From: Qipengyuania flava
GTDB taxonomy: Bacteria > Pseudomonadota > Alphaproteobacteria > Sphingomonadales > Sphingomonadaceae
Direction of reading: 5' to 3'
Length of the DNA stretch: 64,000 bases
Assembly: GCF_019448255.1 (NCBI RefSeq)
Contig: NZ_CP080410.1
Span: 2,356,001 to 2,420,000, forward strand
Below, one piece after another: positions 1 through 7,359 of the stretch (positions are counted from its first letter, which is position 1; each line of letters opens with the position of its first letter). The position numbers and the translations under genes are program-made. The notes below the pieces were generated by a model that saw nothing but the letters and a program-made list of their open reading frames with translations, searched no databases and was not told the origin of the DNA.

Positions 1-343
1 TGTCGGCCACCAGCAGCACATCGCCGCTGCGCAGCACGGAAAGCAGCGCGCCGACAATCGCTGCAACTCCGCTCGGGTAGAGCACGGTCCCCGCCGCACC
101 CGGCTCGAGTGCGGTCAGCGCTTCCGACAAGGCCCACTGCGTCGGCGCGCCGCGCCGGCCGTAGAAGAAAGTCCCGTCCTTGTTGTGCGCCTTGCGCGAA
201 CGAAGGTCCTCGCAGCTATCGTAAAGATGTGTGCTGGCCCGCCAGACGGGCGGGTTGACGACATCGCCGGCAAAATCGCCGGAGCGACCGCCTGTGACGA
301 GCCGCGTTCCCGGCTTCAGCGTATCCTTGTCGGAACCTGACAT
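1..343 (-). CDS. metC: Cystathionine beta-lyase, C-terminal part outside the window
   Basis: Only the N-terminal 114 residues are present; the gene runs off the left edge. The start is ATG at 343, giving MSGSDKDTLKPGTRLVTGGR. The segment VVNPPVWRASTHLY followed by FFYGRRGAPTQWALSEAL and then LYPSGVAAI is the typical beginning of PLP-dependent Cys/Met-metabolism enzymes (cystathionine beta-lyase or gamma-synthase type). The YGRRG-PT pattern fits the MetC branch, which splits cystathionine to homocysteine, pyruvate and ammonia in the cytoplasm. The PLP lysine lies outside the window, so the exact substrate cannot be confirmed. It starts two bases after the stop of the upstream sulfurtransferase gene on the same strand, so the two are probably co-transcribed. 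Confidence 0.85.
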   Translation of the reverse strand, partial: MSGSDKDTLKPGTRLVTGGRSGDFAGDVVNPPVWRASTHLYDSCEDLRSRKAHNKDGTFFYGRRGAPTQWALSEALTALEPGAAGTVLYPSGVAAIVGALLSVLRSGDVLLVAD

Positions 344-345
344 GG

Positions 346-1179
346 TCAGCGCGCCGCCCCCTGTTCCTTGGGTGTTTCGGGATCACTGCCCCATTCGAGC
401 CAGCTGCCATCGTACACCGCAGCATCGGGCACGCCGGCACGGTGAAGCGCGAAAGCCAGCACGCAGGCCGTCATGCCGCTGTTGCAAGCCGTGACGATAG
501 GCACGCTCAGGTCCACCCCGGCCGCAGCAAAGGTTCCGGCGATGGCTTTGGGCGAGCGATAGGTGCCATCCTCAGCGAAAAGCGCAGCAAAGGGCACGTT
601 GCGTGCGCCGGGAATATGCCCTTCGGAGCCGCTGCCTTCCTCTCCGGCGAAACGCGCAGCGTCGCGGGCATCGACCACCTGTTCGCCCTGCGATGCGGAA
701 TTGGCGAGCATGTCTGCCTTTCTACGCACCGAGGCGCGCGCCTCAGGCTCCGGGAACGCAGTCGGCGCGCTGCCGGCAACACCGGATTCGAGCGCGCGCC
801 CTTCGGCCTTCCACTTGGCCAACCCGCCATCGAGAATGGCGACGCTCTCGAACCCGTAGAGCGTGAACAGGAACCACGCCCGCGCGGCGCTGCGGATGGC
901 GCTGTCATCGTAAAGGACCACCCGGCTGCCGGGCGCAACGCCCATTTGTCCCATGCGGTCGGCAAATTGCCGGGCGTTGGGAACGGCTTTGGGCACCGCA
1001 GAACCCGCATCGACGAAGCTTGCAAGGTCGAGAAAGCGGGCGCCGGGTATGTGCCCCTCGTCGAATTCGGCCGGCGCGTTGCGCGGGCTGTCGGGCAGGT
1101 GCAGCGTGGCGTCCAGCACCACGAGATCCTCGGCGCCGAGCGTGTCGGCAAGCCACTGTGTCGAAACCAGACTGTCCAT
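346..1179 (-). CDS. sseA: 3-mercaptopyruvate sulfurtransferase (tandem rhodanese)
   Basis: The 277-residue protein has two rhodanese domains, roughly 1-130 and 155-275. The second carries the active-site loop CNSGMTA with Cys232; the family consensus is CGSGVTA, so the second residue is an unusual Asn. The first domain shows the EGHIPGARFLD and LDGGLAKW motifs typical of SseA. Family members move sulfur from 3-mercaptopyruvate to thiols or cyanide in the cytoplasm. The gene lies directly upstream of the metC-like gene with a two-base gap, which supports a role in sulfur amino acid turnover. Thiosulfate sulfurtransferase is the alternative; the short CxSGxTA loop favours mercaptopyruvate. Confidence 0.88.
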   Translation of the reverse strand: MDSLVSTQWLADTLGAEDLVVLDATLHLPDSPRNAPAEFDEGHIPGARFLDLASFVDAGSAVPKAVPNARQFADRMGQMGVAPGSRVVLYDDSAIRSAARAWFLFTLYGFESVAILDGGLAKWKAEGRALESGVAGSAPTAFPEPEARASVRRKADMLANSASQGEQVVDARDAARFAGEEGSGSEGHIPGARNVPFAALFAEDGTYRSPKAIAGTFAAAGVDLSVPIVTACNSGMTACVLAFALHRAGVPDAAVYDGSWLEWGSDPETPKEQGAAR

Positions 1180-1217
1180 CGCCTAGGGGCGTAGCGCCCG
1201 CGCGGGGCCAAGTCGAG

Positions 1218-2315
1218 CTAGGCAAGCTCGCGCTGGGCGATCGGCGCGTAGCTGCGCGGGCCTTCGTCGAGGCGGATTGGCTGGACGCGGCCCCCGCCCG
1301 GGGCGCCGAGGCCGACCACGAAGGTCTTCACCAGCGCGCCCTCACCCGGCCCGTCGATGCGTACGCGCAGCAGCGGAACTAGCAGCGGAAAGCGGCCCTG
1401 GTGGATCACGTTGACACCCGCCAGCGGGAGCTGGACCTGCCCGTCAACCACGACGCTCTGGCGAGGCGCCATGCGTTCGAGGGTGTGCCGGGTCTCGAGC
1501 GCGGTCGAGGGCGTCGCGACCTGCTCTTCCATCGGCGCTGCCGCATGGGCCGAGACGAGGTCCATGCCCACGACCAGATCGGTGAGGGCAGCGTCGGTCC
1601 GGTTGACGAGCGTCATGCGGTACTTGACCGTGGCGAAAGCCGCGCTGCGAATGAGCTTGTCGTATTCGAGCCGGATCTGCACCGCATCGGCCATGGCGGC
1701 GAGCGGTGCCGCGGCCGGTTCGCGGGGGACAACCGGGCGCTCGATCTCGGGCACCGCGGCGTCACTGCGGCGCTTCCACAAGGCGAAGCCTGCACCAAGC
1801 AGCGCCAACAGCGCCGCGCCGAGGCCGATCGGCAGCCATGGCAGGTCTTCGCCGGGCTCCTCGGCAACCGGCATCCCGGTTGGGAGAGCGAGCGGCGACG
1901 AACCCGTTCCAGCGGCCGTCGCCGTTGCAATCGGCGTCGGCGTCGGCGTCGGAGCAGGCGAAAGCTGCGCCTCGGGCTGGCGCGGCGCGGTTTCGACTGT
2001 GCGCGGCGTTACGCTCGGCAAGGGCGTTGCGCGCGGAGTTGCAATGCTGGCGGGGGCCTGCGTTGCAGTTGCACTGGGCGTCGGTGTCGGCGCAGGCGAG
2101 GCGGCCGGTCTGGGTGTTGGCGTCGGCGTGTTCACCGCGCGCGGGACAATCGCTACGCCGCTCTGCACATCCGCCGGTCCCTGCGCCTGCGGAGTGGGCG
2201 TCGGGGTCGGCGTCCCGAGGTTCTCGAGACTGAAATCGTTCACTGACTGCGCCTGCGCAGCAGCGGGCAGGCTGGCGGCCAGGGCGAAGACGGAAAGGGC
2301 GGTGCGCAGGTGCAT
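1218..2315 (-). CDS. Hypothetical secreted/membrane protein with Thr-Pro-rich region
   Basis: I do not recognise a named family. The ATG at 2315 gives a clear signal peptide (MHLRTALSVFALAASLPAAAQAQ), so I prefer it over starts further upstream. The 365-residue product then has a low-complexity Thr-Pro-rich part (about residues 30-135, repeats of the type TPTPTP), one membrane helix (LPWLPIGLGAALLALLGAGFALW) followed by a KRR stop signal, and a C-terminal domain of about 170 residues with beta-rich character (VKYRMTLVNRTDAALTDL). Topology would put the Thr-Pro region in the periplasm and the C-terminal domain in the cytoplasm. It is divergent from queF. Confidence in the coding call is high, in function nil. 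Confidence 0.75.
   Translation of the reverse strand: MHLRTALSVFALAASLPAAAQAQSVNDFSLENLGTPTPTPTPQAQGPADVQSGVAIVPRAVNTPTPTPRPAASPAPTPTPSATATQAPASIATPRATPLPSVTPRTVETAPRQPEAQLSPAPTPTPTPIATATAAGTGSSPLALPTGMPVAEEPGEDLPWLPIGLGAALLALLGAGFALWKRRSDAAVPEIERPVVPREPAAAPLAAMADAVQIRLEYDKLIRSAAFATVKYRMTLVNRTDAALTDLVVGMDLVSAHAAAPMEEQVATPSTALETRHTLERMAPRQSVVVDGQVQLPLAGVNVIHQGRFPLLVPLLRVRIDGPGEGALVKTFVVGLGAPGGGRVQPIRLDEGPRSYAPIAQRELA
1926..2226 (-). repeat. Low-complexity Thr/Pro-coding repeat tract
   Basis: The plus strand shows repeated ggcgtcggcgtcgg-type units at about 1930-1955, 2078-2095, 2110-2130 and 2195-2215. On the coding strand these are runs of ACGCCGACG encoding Thr-Pro repeats in the periplasmic part of the neighbouring membrane protein. 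Short in-frame units of this type are prone to length change by slippage. Confidence 0.6.
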
Positions 2316-2434
2316 AATGGTTCGGGTCGGCGTCAAAAGCGCGCTTATGGGGGGAGCCGCGCTGAATAGGTTCTGAAGCGACCGGTTCCAAGCCTTGCCT
2401 TGCGCCCGCGCGCCATTCGCGGCACAGGCGCGGC

Positions 2435-2893
2435 ATGAGCGACACACCCGCACCCAAGTTCCTCGGCGCGACCACCGCGCTGCCCGCTTCGCCCGAAGAG
2501 GCCGAGCTCGATTACGTGCCGAACCCGCGCGCCGGCCAGCTCTACATGGTCCGCTTCGCCGCGCCCGAATTCACCTCGCTGTGCCCGGTCACCGGCCAGC
2601 CCGATTTCGCGCATCTGGTGATCGACTACGCGCCGGGCGAAACCATCGTCGAATCGAAGAGCCTCAAGCTCTTCCTCGGCAGCTTCCGCAACCACTGCGG
2701 TTTCCACGAGGACGTGACCGTCGGCATCGGCCAGCGCCTGTTCGACGAAATGAAACCGCAATGGCTGCGTATCGGCGGCTACTGGTATCCGCGCGGCGGC
2801 ATTCCGATCGACGTCTTCTGGCAGAGCGGCGCGCCCCCAGCCGACCTGTGGCTGCCCGACCAGGGCGTCTCCTCATACCGCGGCCGCGGCTGA
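2435..2893 (+). CDS. queF: NADPH-dependent 7-cyano-7-deazaguanine reductase
   Basis: The 152-residue protein is a unimodular QueF that reduces preQ0 to preQ1 in queuosine biosynthesis. The nucleophilic Cys50 lies in [11 protein letters not shown], with the acid Asp57 seven residues on, the spacing known from the family. The QueF signature for NADPH binding is visible as [15 protein letters not shown] (residues 73-87), with the substrate-binding Glu73. Length and motif order match the short type found in Bacillus rather than the double-length E. coli type. A queuosine-precursor transporter gene lies far away in the same window at about 48.3 kb. The next gene follows after 22 bases. Confidence 0.95.
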   Translation: MSDTPAPKFLGATTALPASPEEAELDYVPNPRAGQLYMVRFAAPEFTSLCPVTGQPDFAHLVIDYAPGETIVESKSLKLFLGSFRNHCGFHEDVTVGIGQRLFDEMKPQWLRIGGYWYPRGGIPIDVFWQSGAPPADLWLPDQGVSSYRGRG

Positions 2894-2915
2894 CGCGCGC
2901 CTTGGACCGCAGCGC

Positions 2916-4532
2916 ATGACCAAGGCTTACGATGCGGTCATCATCGGCGGGGGCCACAATGGCCTCGTCTGCGCCTTCTACCTCGCGCAGGCAGGCCTGA
3001 AGGTTCGCATTCTCGAACGGCGCGACGTGGTCGGCGGCGCGGCGGTGACCGAGGAATTCCATCCCGGTTTCCGCAATTCGGTCGCCAGCTACACCGTCAG
3101 CCTGCTGCAGCCCAAGGTGATCCGCGACATGCGGCTGGCCGAACACGGCTACCGCGTGATCGAACGGCCGATCTCCAACTTCCTGCCGCAGGAAGACGGC
3201 GGCTACCTCAAGCTGGGCGGCGGGCTCGAACGCACGCAGGCCGAGTTCCGGCGGTTTTCGAATGCCGATGCCGAGGCTCTGCCCGCCTATTACGACGCTC
3301 TCGAAGGCGTGGCCGAAGTGCTGCGGGCGCTTGCGCTCAAGAGCCCGCCCAATGTCGGCGACGGTCTGCGATCCTTGCTGGCGGGCGCGGCCCAAGGCTG
3401 GGGCGTTTCGCGGCTCGGGATCGAGGCCAAGCGCGACATACTCGACCTCTTCACCAAATCGGCCAGCAGCTTTCTTGGCCAATGGTTCGAAAGCGAGCCG
3501 GTCAAGGCGGCCTTCGGCTTCGACGCGGTTGTTGGCAATTACGCCTCGCCCGATACGCCCGGCAGCGCCTATGTCCTCCTCCACCACGTCTTCGGCGAGG
3601 TGAACGGCACCAAGGGTGCCTGGGGCCACTGCGTGGGCGGCATGGGCACGATCACGCAGATCATGGCCGAGGTCTGCCGCAAGGCCGGGGTCGAGATCAG
3701 CCTGGAGGCGCCGGTTGCGGAAGTGCTGGTCGATGGCGGTACGGTTGCGGGCGTGAGGCTCGAGAGCGGTGAGGAAATCGCGGCGAAGCGCGTCATCGCC
3801 AACGTCGGGCCCAAGCTTCTTTACGGCTCGATGCTGGACGAGGCGCACCAGCCGGAGGATTTCCGCCGCCGCATGCGCGGGTTCAAGGCGGGCGGCGGGA
3901 CCTTCCGCATGAACGTCGCGCTGTCCGAGTTGCCGCGCTTCACCGCCCTGCCCGAACCGGGCGAGCACCACCAATCGGGCATCATCATCGCGCCCACGCT
4001 CGACTACATGGACAAGGCCTTCCTCGATGCAAAAGCGCATGGCTGGTCGAAAAAGCCGATCGTCGAAATGCTGATCCCGAGCACGGTGGACGACAGCCTA
4101 GCGCCTGAGGGCCAGCACGTCGCCAGCCTGTTCTGCCAGCAATTCGCGCCCGAACTGCCCGCCAAGGAGGACGGAACCAGCCGCGACTGGGACGCGGAAG
4201 AAGGCGCCGCGGCAGATACGATCATCGATACGGTCGAGGCTTACGCCCCGGGCTTCCGCGCCTCGATCCTCGGGCGGCAGGTGCTCAGCCCCAAGGGTCT
4301 CGAGCGCAAATTCGGCCTCGTCGGCGGCGATATCTTCCACGGGCACATGAGCCTCGACCAGCTGTGGTCCGCCCGCCCCGTACTGGGCCATGGCGCGTAC
4401 CGGGGGCCGGTCAAGGGGCTCTACATGTGCGGTGCGGGCACGCATCCCGGCGGCGGCGTGACCGGGGCGCCGGGGCACAATTGCGCCCGCGAAGTGCTCT
4501 TCGATCGCGGAAACTGGCGCCGCTTCCGATAG
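2916..4532 (+). CDS. FAD-dependent oxidoreductase, phytoene desaturase/PYROXD2-like
   Basis: The 538-residue protein starts with a dinucleotide-binding fold, DAVIIGGGHNGLVCAFYLAQAG, followed by the ERRDVVGGAA motif of the amine oxidase and phytoene desaturase superfamily. The C-terminal end has GLYMCGAGTHPGGGVTGAPGHN, the FAD-contacting motif of the same group. The length and this C-terminal motif resemble the CrtI-related subgroup that includes human PYROXD2, not the true carotenoid desaturases. Substrate is unknown. It follows queF by 22 bases on the same strand and may be read with it. A beta-carotene hydroxylase gene occurs elsewhere in the window, but there is no carotenoid cluster here. 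Confidence 0.85.
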   Translation: MTKAYDAVIIGGGHNGLVCAFYLAQAGLKVRILERRDVVGGAAVTEEFHPGFRNSVASYTVSLLQPKVIRDMRLAEHGYRVIERPISNFLPQEDGGYLKLGGGLERTQAEFRRFSNADAEALPAYYDALEGVAEVLRALALKSPPNVGDGLRSLLAGAAQGWGVSRLGIEAKRDILDLFTKSASSFLGQWFESEPVKAAFGFDAVVGNYASPDTPGSAYVLLHHVFGEVNGTKGAWGHCVGGMGTITQIMAEVCRKAGVEISLEAPVAEVLVDGGTVAGVRLESGEEIAAKRVIANVGPKLLYGSMLDEAHQPEDFRRRMRGFKAGGGTFRMNVALSELPRFTALPEPGEHHQSGIIIAPTLDYMDKAFLDAKAHGWSKKPIVEMLIPSTVDDSLAPEGQHVASLFCQQFAPELPAKEDGTSRDWDAEEGAAADTIIDTVEAYAPGFRASILGRQVLSPKGLERKFGLVGGDIFHGHMSLDQLWSARPVLGHGAYRGPVKGLYMCGAGTHPGGGVTGAPGHNCAREVLFDRGNWRRFR

Positions 4533-4585
4533 CACGCGCGTGTCTGGCGACTTGCAGGCTCGCCGCACCGCGCTAGAACACGCGC

Positions 4586-5383
4586 ATGAAAAACGCGCCC
4601 TGGCATAGCCGTCTCGCCCTCACCCTCGCGGTGCTCCTGCCCATTTACTTCGCAGTTGCCGCACTCGGCACGAAGTTCGGCTTGTGGGGCTGGCGTACGG
4701 GCCTGCTGTCGCTGACCGTGCAGGCAGGGCCTATCCTGCTGGGCATCGTAGCACTGGTTGCGCTGGTCTCGCTGATCATCGCCCTGGTGCGCAAGCCGCG
4801 CAAGGGCTGGGCCCTTTCGCTGATTGCCCTGCTGGTGCCGGTCGGCATCTTCGCCGTGCTTGGCTACATCCGCAGCCAGAGCGCGGAAATTCCGCCGATC
4901 CACGACATTTCGACCGATGTCGACACCCCGCCCGCCTTCTCCGAAGCGACGATGCAGGCGCGCGCAGCGAGCGAGGCAAACACGCTCAACGATTACACCA
5001 CGCCGCTGGGCGAGATCGAGATGTGGGCGAGCGCCGAGGCACCGCTTGCAAACCAGTCGCACGCACAGATCATCACCGCATCCTATCCCGATCTCGCGCC
5101 GCTGCCGCTCGGTTCGGCCAGCGAAGCCGACGCTGTGGCGGCAGTCGCCGCAGCGATGGAGGACATGGGCTTTGCGAACGTCACTGCCGATGCAGGTGCG
5201 GGCCGCGTGGAAGGCGTGGCGGAAACCTTCTGGTTCGGCTTCAAGGATGATGTGGTTGCGCGGGTTGCCGAAGGCGAAATCGACTTCCGCTCCGTCTCCC
5301 GCGTCGGTGTAAGCGACCTCGGTGCCAACGCCGCGCGCATCGCCAAGCTGCGCGAGGCGGTCGCCGCCAGGCTCAATCCCTGA
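4586..5383 (+). CDS. DUF1499 domain membrane protein
   Basis: The 265-residue protein has three predicted N-terminal membrane helices (about residues 9-30, 45-68, 75-93) and then a DUF1499 domain beginning PPIHDISTDVDTPPAF and ending DFRSVSRVGVSDLGANAARI. These two blocks are the recognisable core of the family. Biochemical function is unknown. Its last 11 bases overlap the end of the convergent CDP-alcohol phosphotransferase gene, so the two transcripts are antisense to each other at their 3' ends. Confidence 0.85.
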   Translation: MKNAPWHSRLALTLAVLLPIYFAVAALGTKFGLWGWRTGLLSLTVQAGPILLGIVALVALVSLIIALVRKPRKGWALSLIALLVPVGIFAVLGYIRSQSAEIPPIHDISTDVDTPPAFSEATMQARAASEANTLNDYTTPLGEIEMWASAEAPLANQSHAQIITASYPDLAPLPLGSASEADAVAAVAAAMEDMGFANVTADAGAGRVEGVAETFWFGFKDDVVARVAEGEIDFRSVSRVGVSDLGANAARIAKLREAVAARLNP

Positions 5384-5978
5384 ACTGGATGACCGCCAGC
5401 GCGCTGCGCTGGAACACCGTCAGCACGCACAGCGCCGCATAGCCATAGGCTATGGGCACGAACCAGTGCGGGAACAGGCCGAAAGCGATGAAGACCGCCA
5501 CCGTCTCCGTGCCCTCAGCCAGGCCGGTCGAATAGAAGAAACTCTTCTTGCCATGCGCTTCGCTGGTCTCGCCGCGCTGGGCAGCGGCGACCGCGAAGGC
5601 GAGAAAGCTGACGCCCGTCAGGACGAAGCTCGCCACCAGTACCAGCGCGGCCTGCGTGTTTGCCGGGTCGAGCAGTCCGAAGGCCAGCGGGATCGAGACG
5701 TAGAAGGCAAAATCCGCGACGATATCGAAATAGCCGCCGAGCTGGGTCGGACCGTTCGCGCGGGCGACCGCGCCGTCGAGCCCGTCGAGCAGGCGGTTTG
5801 CGATGATCAGGGCAAGGCCCAGCGTGACCTGCCCGAACGCTATCGCCGCCGCCCCGCCCAGCCCCAGCGCCAAGCCGGCAAAAGTCAGTGCGTTCGCCGT
5901 CACGCCCCATCGGGCGAGCACCGCGCCCATGCGGTTGAGCGGCGGGTCGATCAGGGGGCGGATACGCGCATCGAACAC
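5373..5978 (-). CDS. CDP-alcohol phosphatidyltransferase family protein
   Basis: The 201-residue integral membrane protein carries the full CDP-alcohol phosphotransferase signature D-x2-DG-x2-AR-x8-G-x3-D-x3-D as LDGLDGAVARANGPTQLGGYFDIVAD, with Asp65, Asp68, Asp85 and Asp89 as the metal-binding and catalytic residues. Such enzymes move a phosphoalcohol from a CDP-linked donor to an alcohol in lipid synthesis at the inner membrane. The acceptor cannot be read from the sequence; PgsA- and Pcs-like enzymes have other flanking features. It lies 22 bases from the end of the nucleoside transporter gene on the same strand and may be co-transcribed with it. Confidence 0.85.
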   Translation of the reverse strand: MFDARIRPLIDPPLNRMGAVLARWGVTANALTFAGLALGLGGAAAIAFGQVTLGLALIIANRLLDGLDGAVARANGPTQLGGYFDIVADFAFYVSIPLAFGLLDPANTQAALVLVASFVLTGVSFLAFAVAAAQRGETSEAHGKKSFFYSTGLAEGTETVAVFIAFGLFPHWFVPIAYGYAALCVLTVFQRSALAVIQFRD

Positions 5979-6000
5979 TGGCTTGCTGCTCCCTTCCCGA

Positions 6001-7281
6001 TCAGGCCCAGGTGATAAGGCCGATCCAGGCGCCGGTCATCGCGGTCGCCATATTGCCCGCAAGCCAGCTGCGCATGCCCAGCCCGGCCACTTCGGCGCGG
6101 CGCTCCGGGCACAGTGTCCCGATCGTCGAGACCAGGAGGCCCACGCTGGCGAGGTTCGCGACGCCGCACAGGGCGTATGTCACGATCAGCAGGCTGCGCG
6201 GCCCGAATGTGTCCTGCGGCAGCGCGGCAAGTTCCAGATAAGCGACGTATTCGTTGAGGATCGCCTTGGTGCCAAGCAGGCCACCTGCCGCCTGCGCCTC
6301 GCTCCACGGCACGCCGATCAGCCACATAACCGGCGCGAAGATCCAGCCGAACACGCGTTTCAATGACAGCGGTTCGCCATCGACCAGCGGAAGCAGCGCC
6401 AGCACCTGGTCCGCCAGCGAGACCAGCGCAAACACCACGATGATGACGGCGATCACCGCGAGGAAGAGCTGCATTCCGTCCATCGTGCCCTTCACGATGG
6501 CGTCGATGCTGGATTCGTAGCGCAAGCCGGGCTCGTTGCGGACCGGCTCTGCGCCGTCCTCGCCGGCGGTCTCCTCGCCCGGCACCATGAGCTTTGCCAT
6601 GAGCAGCGCGGCTGGGAGCGAGATGAGCGAGGCGGAGATCATGTGTCCGACCGCATCGGGCACCGTCTGCGACAGCGTGGTTGCGTAGAGGATCAGGATC
6701 GCGCCGCTGATCGTCGCCATCGCCAGCACCATGACCTGGAACAGGTCCGCCCGGCTCATCTTCGCGAAATAGGCGCGGACGACCAGCGGGCTTTCGACCA
6801 CGCCTAGGAACATGTTCGCCCCGCCCGACAGGCCGACCACGCCGCTGACCTTGAGCGTGCGGCGCAGCAGGAAGGAAAGACCGTTCACCAGCCAACGCAA
6901 CACACCCCAATGCCACAGCAGCGCGGCCAGCGCGGAAAAGACGATCACCAGCGGCAGGATCTGAAAGGCGATCACGACCGGCGCCTGCGTGCCCTCTTTC
7001 AGCTCGAAAGGCAGCGGCGCGCCGCCGAGATAGCCGAACATGTAGGAGGACCCGTCGAGCGTCGCGCGCTCGATGGCCGAAACCGCTTCATTAGCCAGCG
7101 TCACGGCGTCCCACACAAGGGGCACTCGCACGATCAGGACGGCAAGCACCGCCTGCAACGCAAGCGCTCCGGCGATCCAGCCCCAGGACGGGCGCTGCGC
7201 GCGGTTTTCCGACACGGCCCAGGCCAGCAGGACAAGCGCAGCGATGCCGATAAGCCCGCGAAACTGGTCGAAAATCTCCAC
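6001..7281 (-). CDS. Concentrative nucleoside transporter (CNT/NupC family)
   Basis: The 426-residue protein is strongly hydrophobic, with about 10 membrane segments. It contains the CNT hallmarks GGANMFLGVVESPLVVRAYFAKM and, near the C-terminal end, GTKAILNEYVAYLELA followed by a CGVANLASVGLLVSTIGTL segment; these are the substrate- and sodium-binding regions of NupC-like carriers. Members import nucleosides with protons or sodium. A polar stretch (about residues 235-260, GEETAGEDGAEPVRNEPG) sits between helices and is a normal cytoplasmic loop. The downstream gene follows after 22 bases. Confidence 0.9.
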   Translation of the reverse strand: MEIFDQFRGLIGIAALVLLAWAVSENRAQRPSWGWIAGALALQAVLAVLIVRVPLVWDAVTLANEAVSAIERATLDGSSYMFGYLGGAPLPFELKEGTQAPVVIAFQILPLVIVFSALAALLWHWGVLRWLVNGLSFLLRRTLKVSGVVGLSGGANMFLGVVESPLVVRAYFAKMSRADLFQVMVLAMATISGAILILYATTLSQTVPDAVGHMISASLISLPAALLMAKLMVPGEETAGEDGAEPVRNEPGLRYESSIDAIVKGTMDGMQLFLAVIAVIIVVFALVSLADQVLALLPLVDGEPLSLKRVFGWIFAPVMWLIGVPWSEAQAAGGLLGTKAILNEYVAYLELAALPQDTFGPRSLLIVTYALCGVANLASVGLLVSTIGTLCPERRAEVAGLGMRSWLAGNMATAMTGAWIGLITWA

Positions 7282-7359
7282 GCGCGCGCCCCGCCTTGCC
7301 TAGTCCCTAACGCTTCAAGACCGTGTCATGTTCGCGAAAAGCACCCAGCGCAAGGGCGC

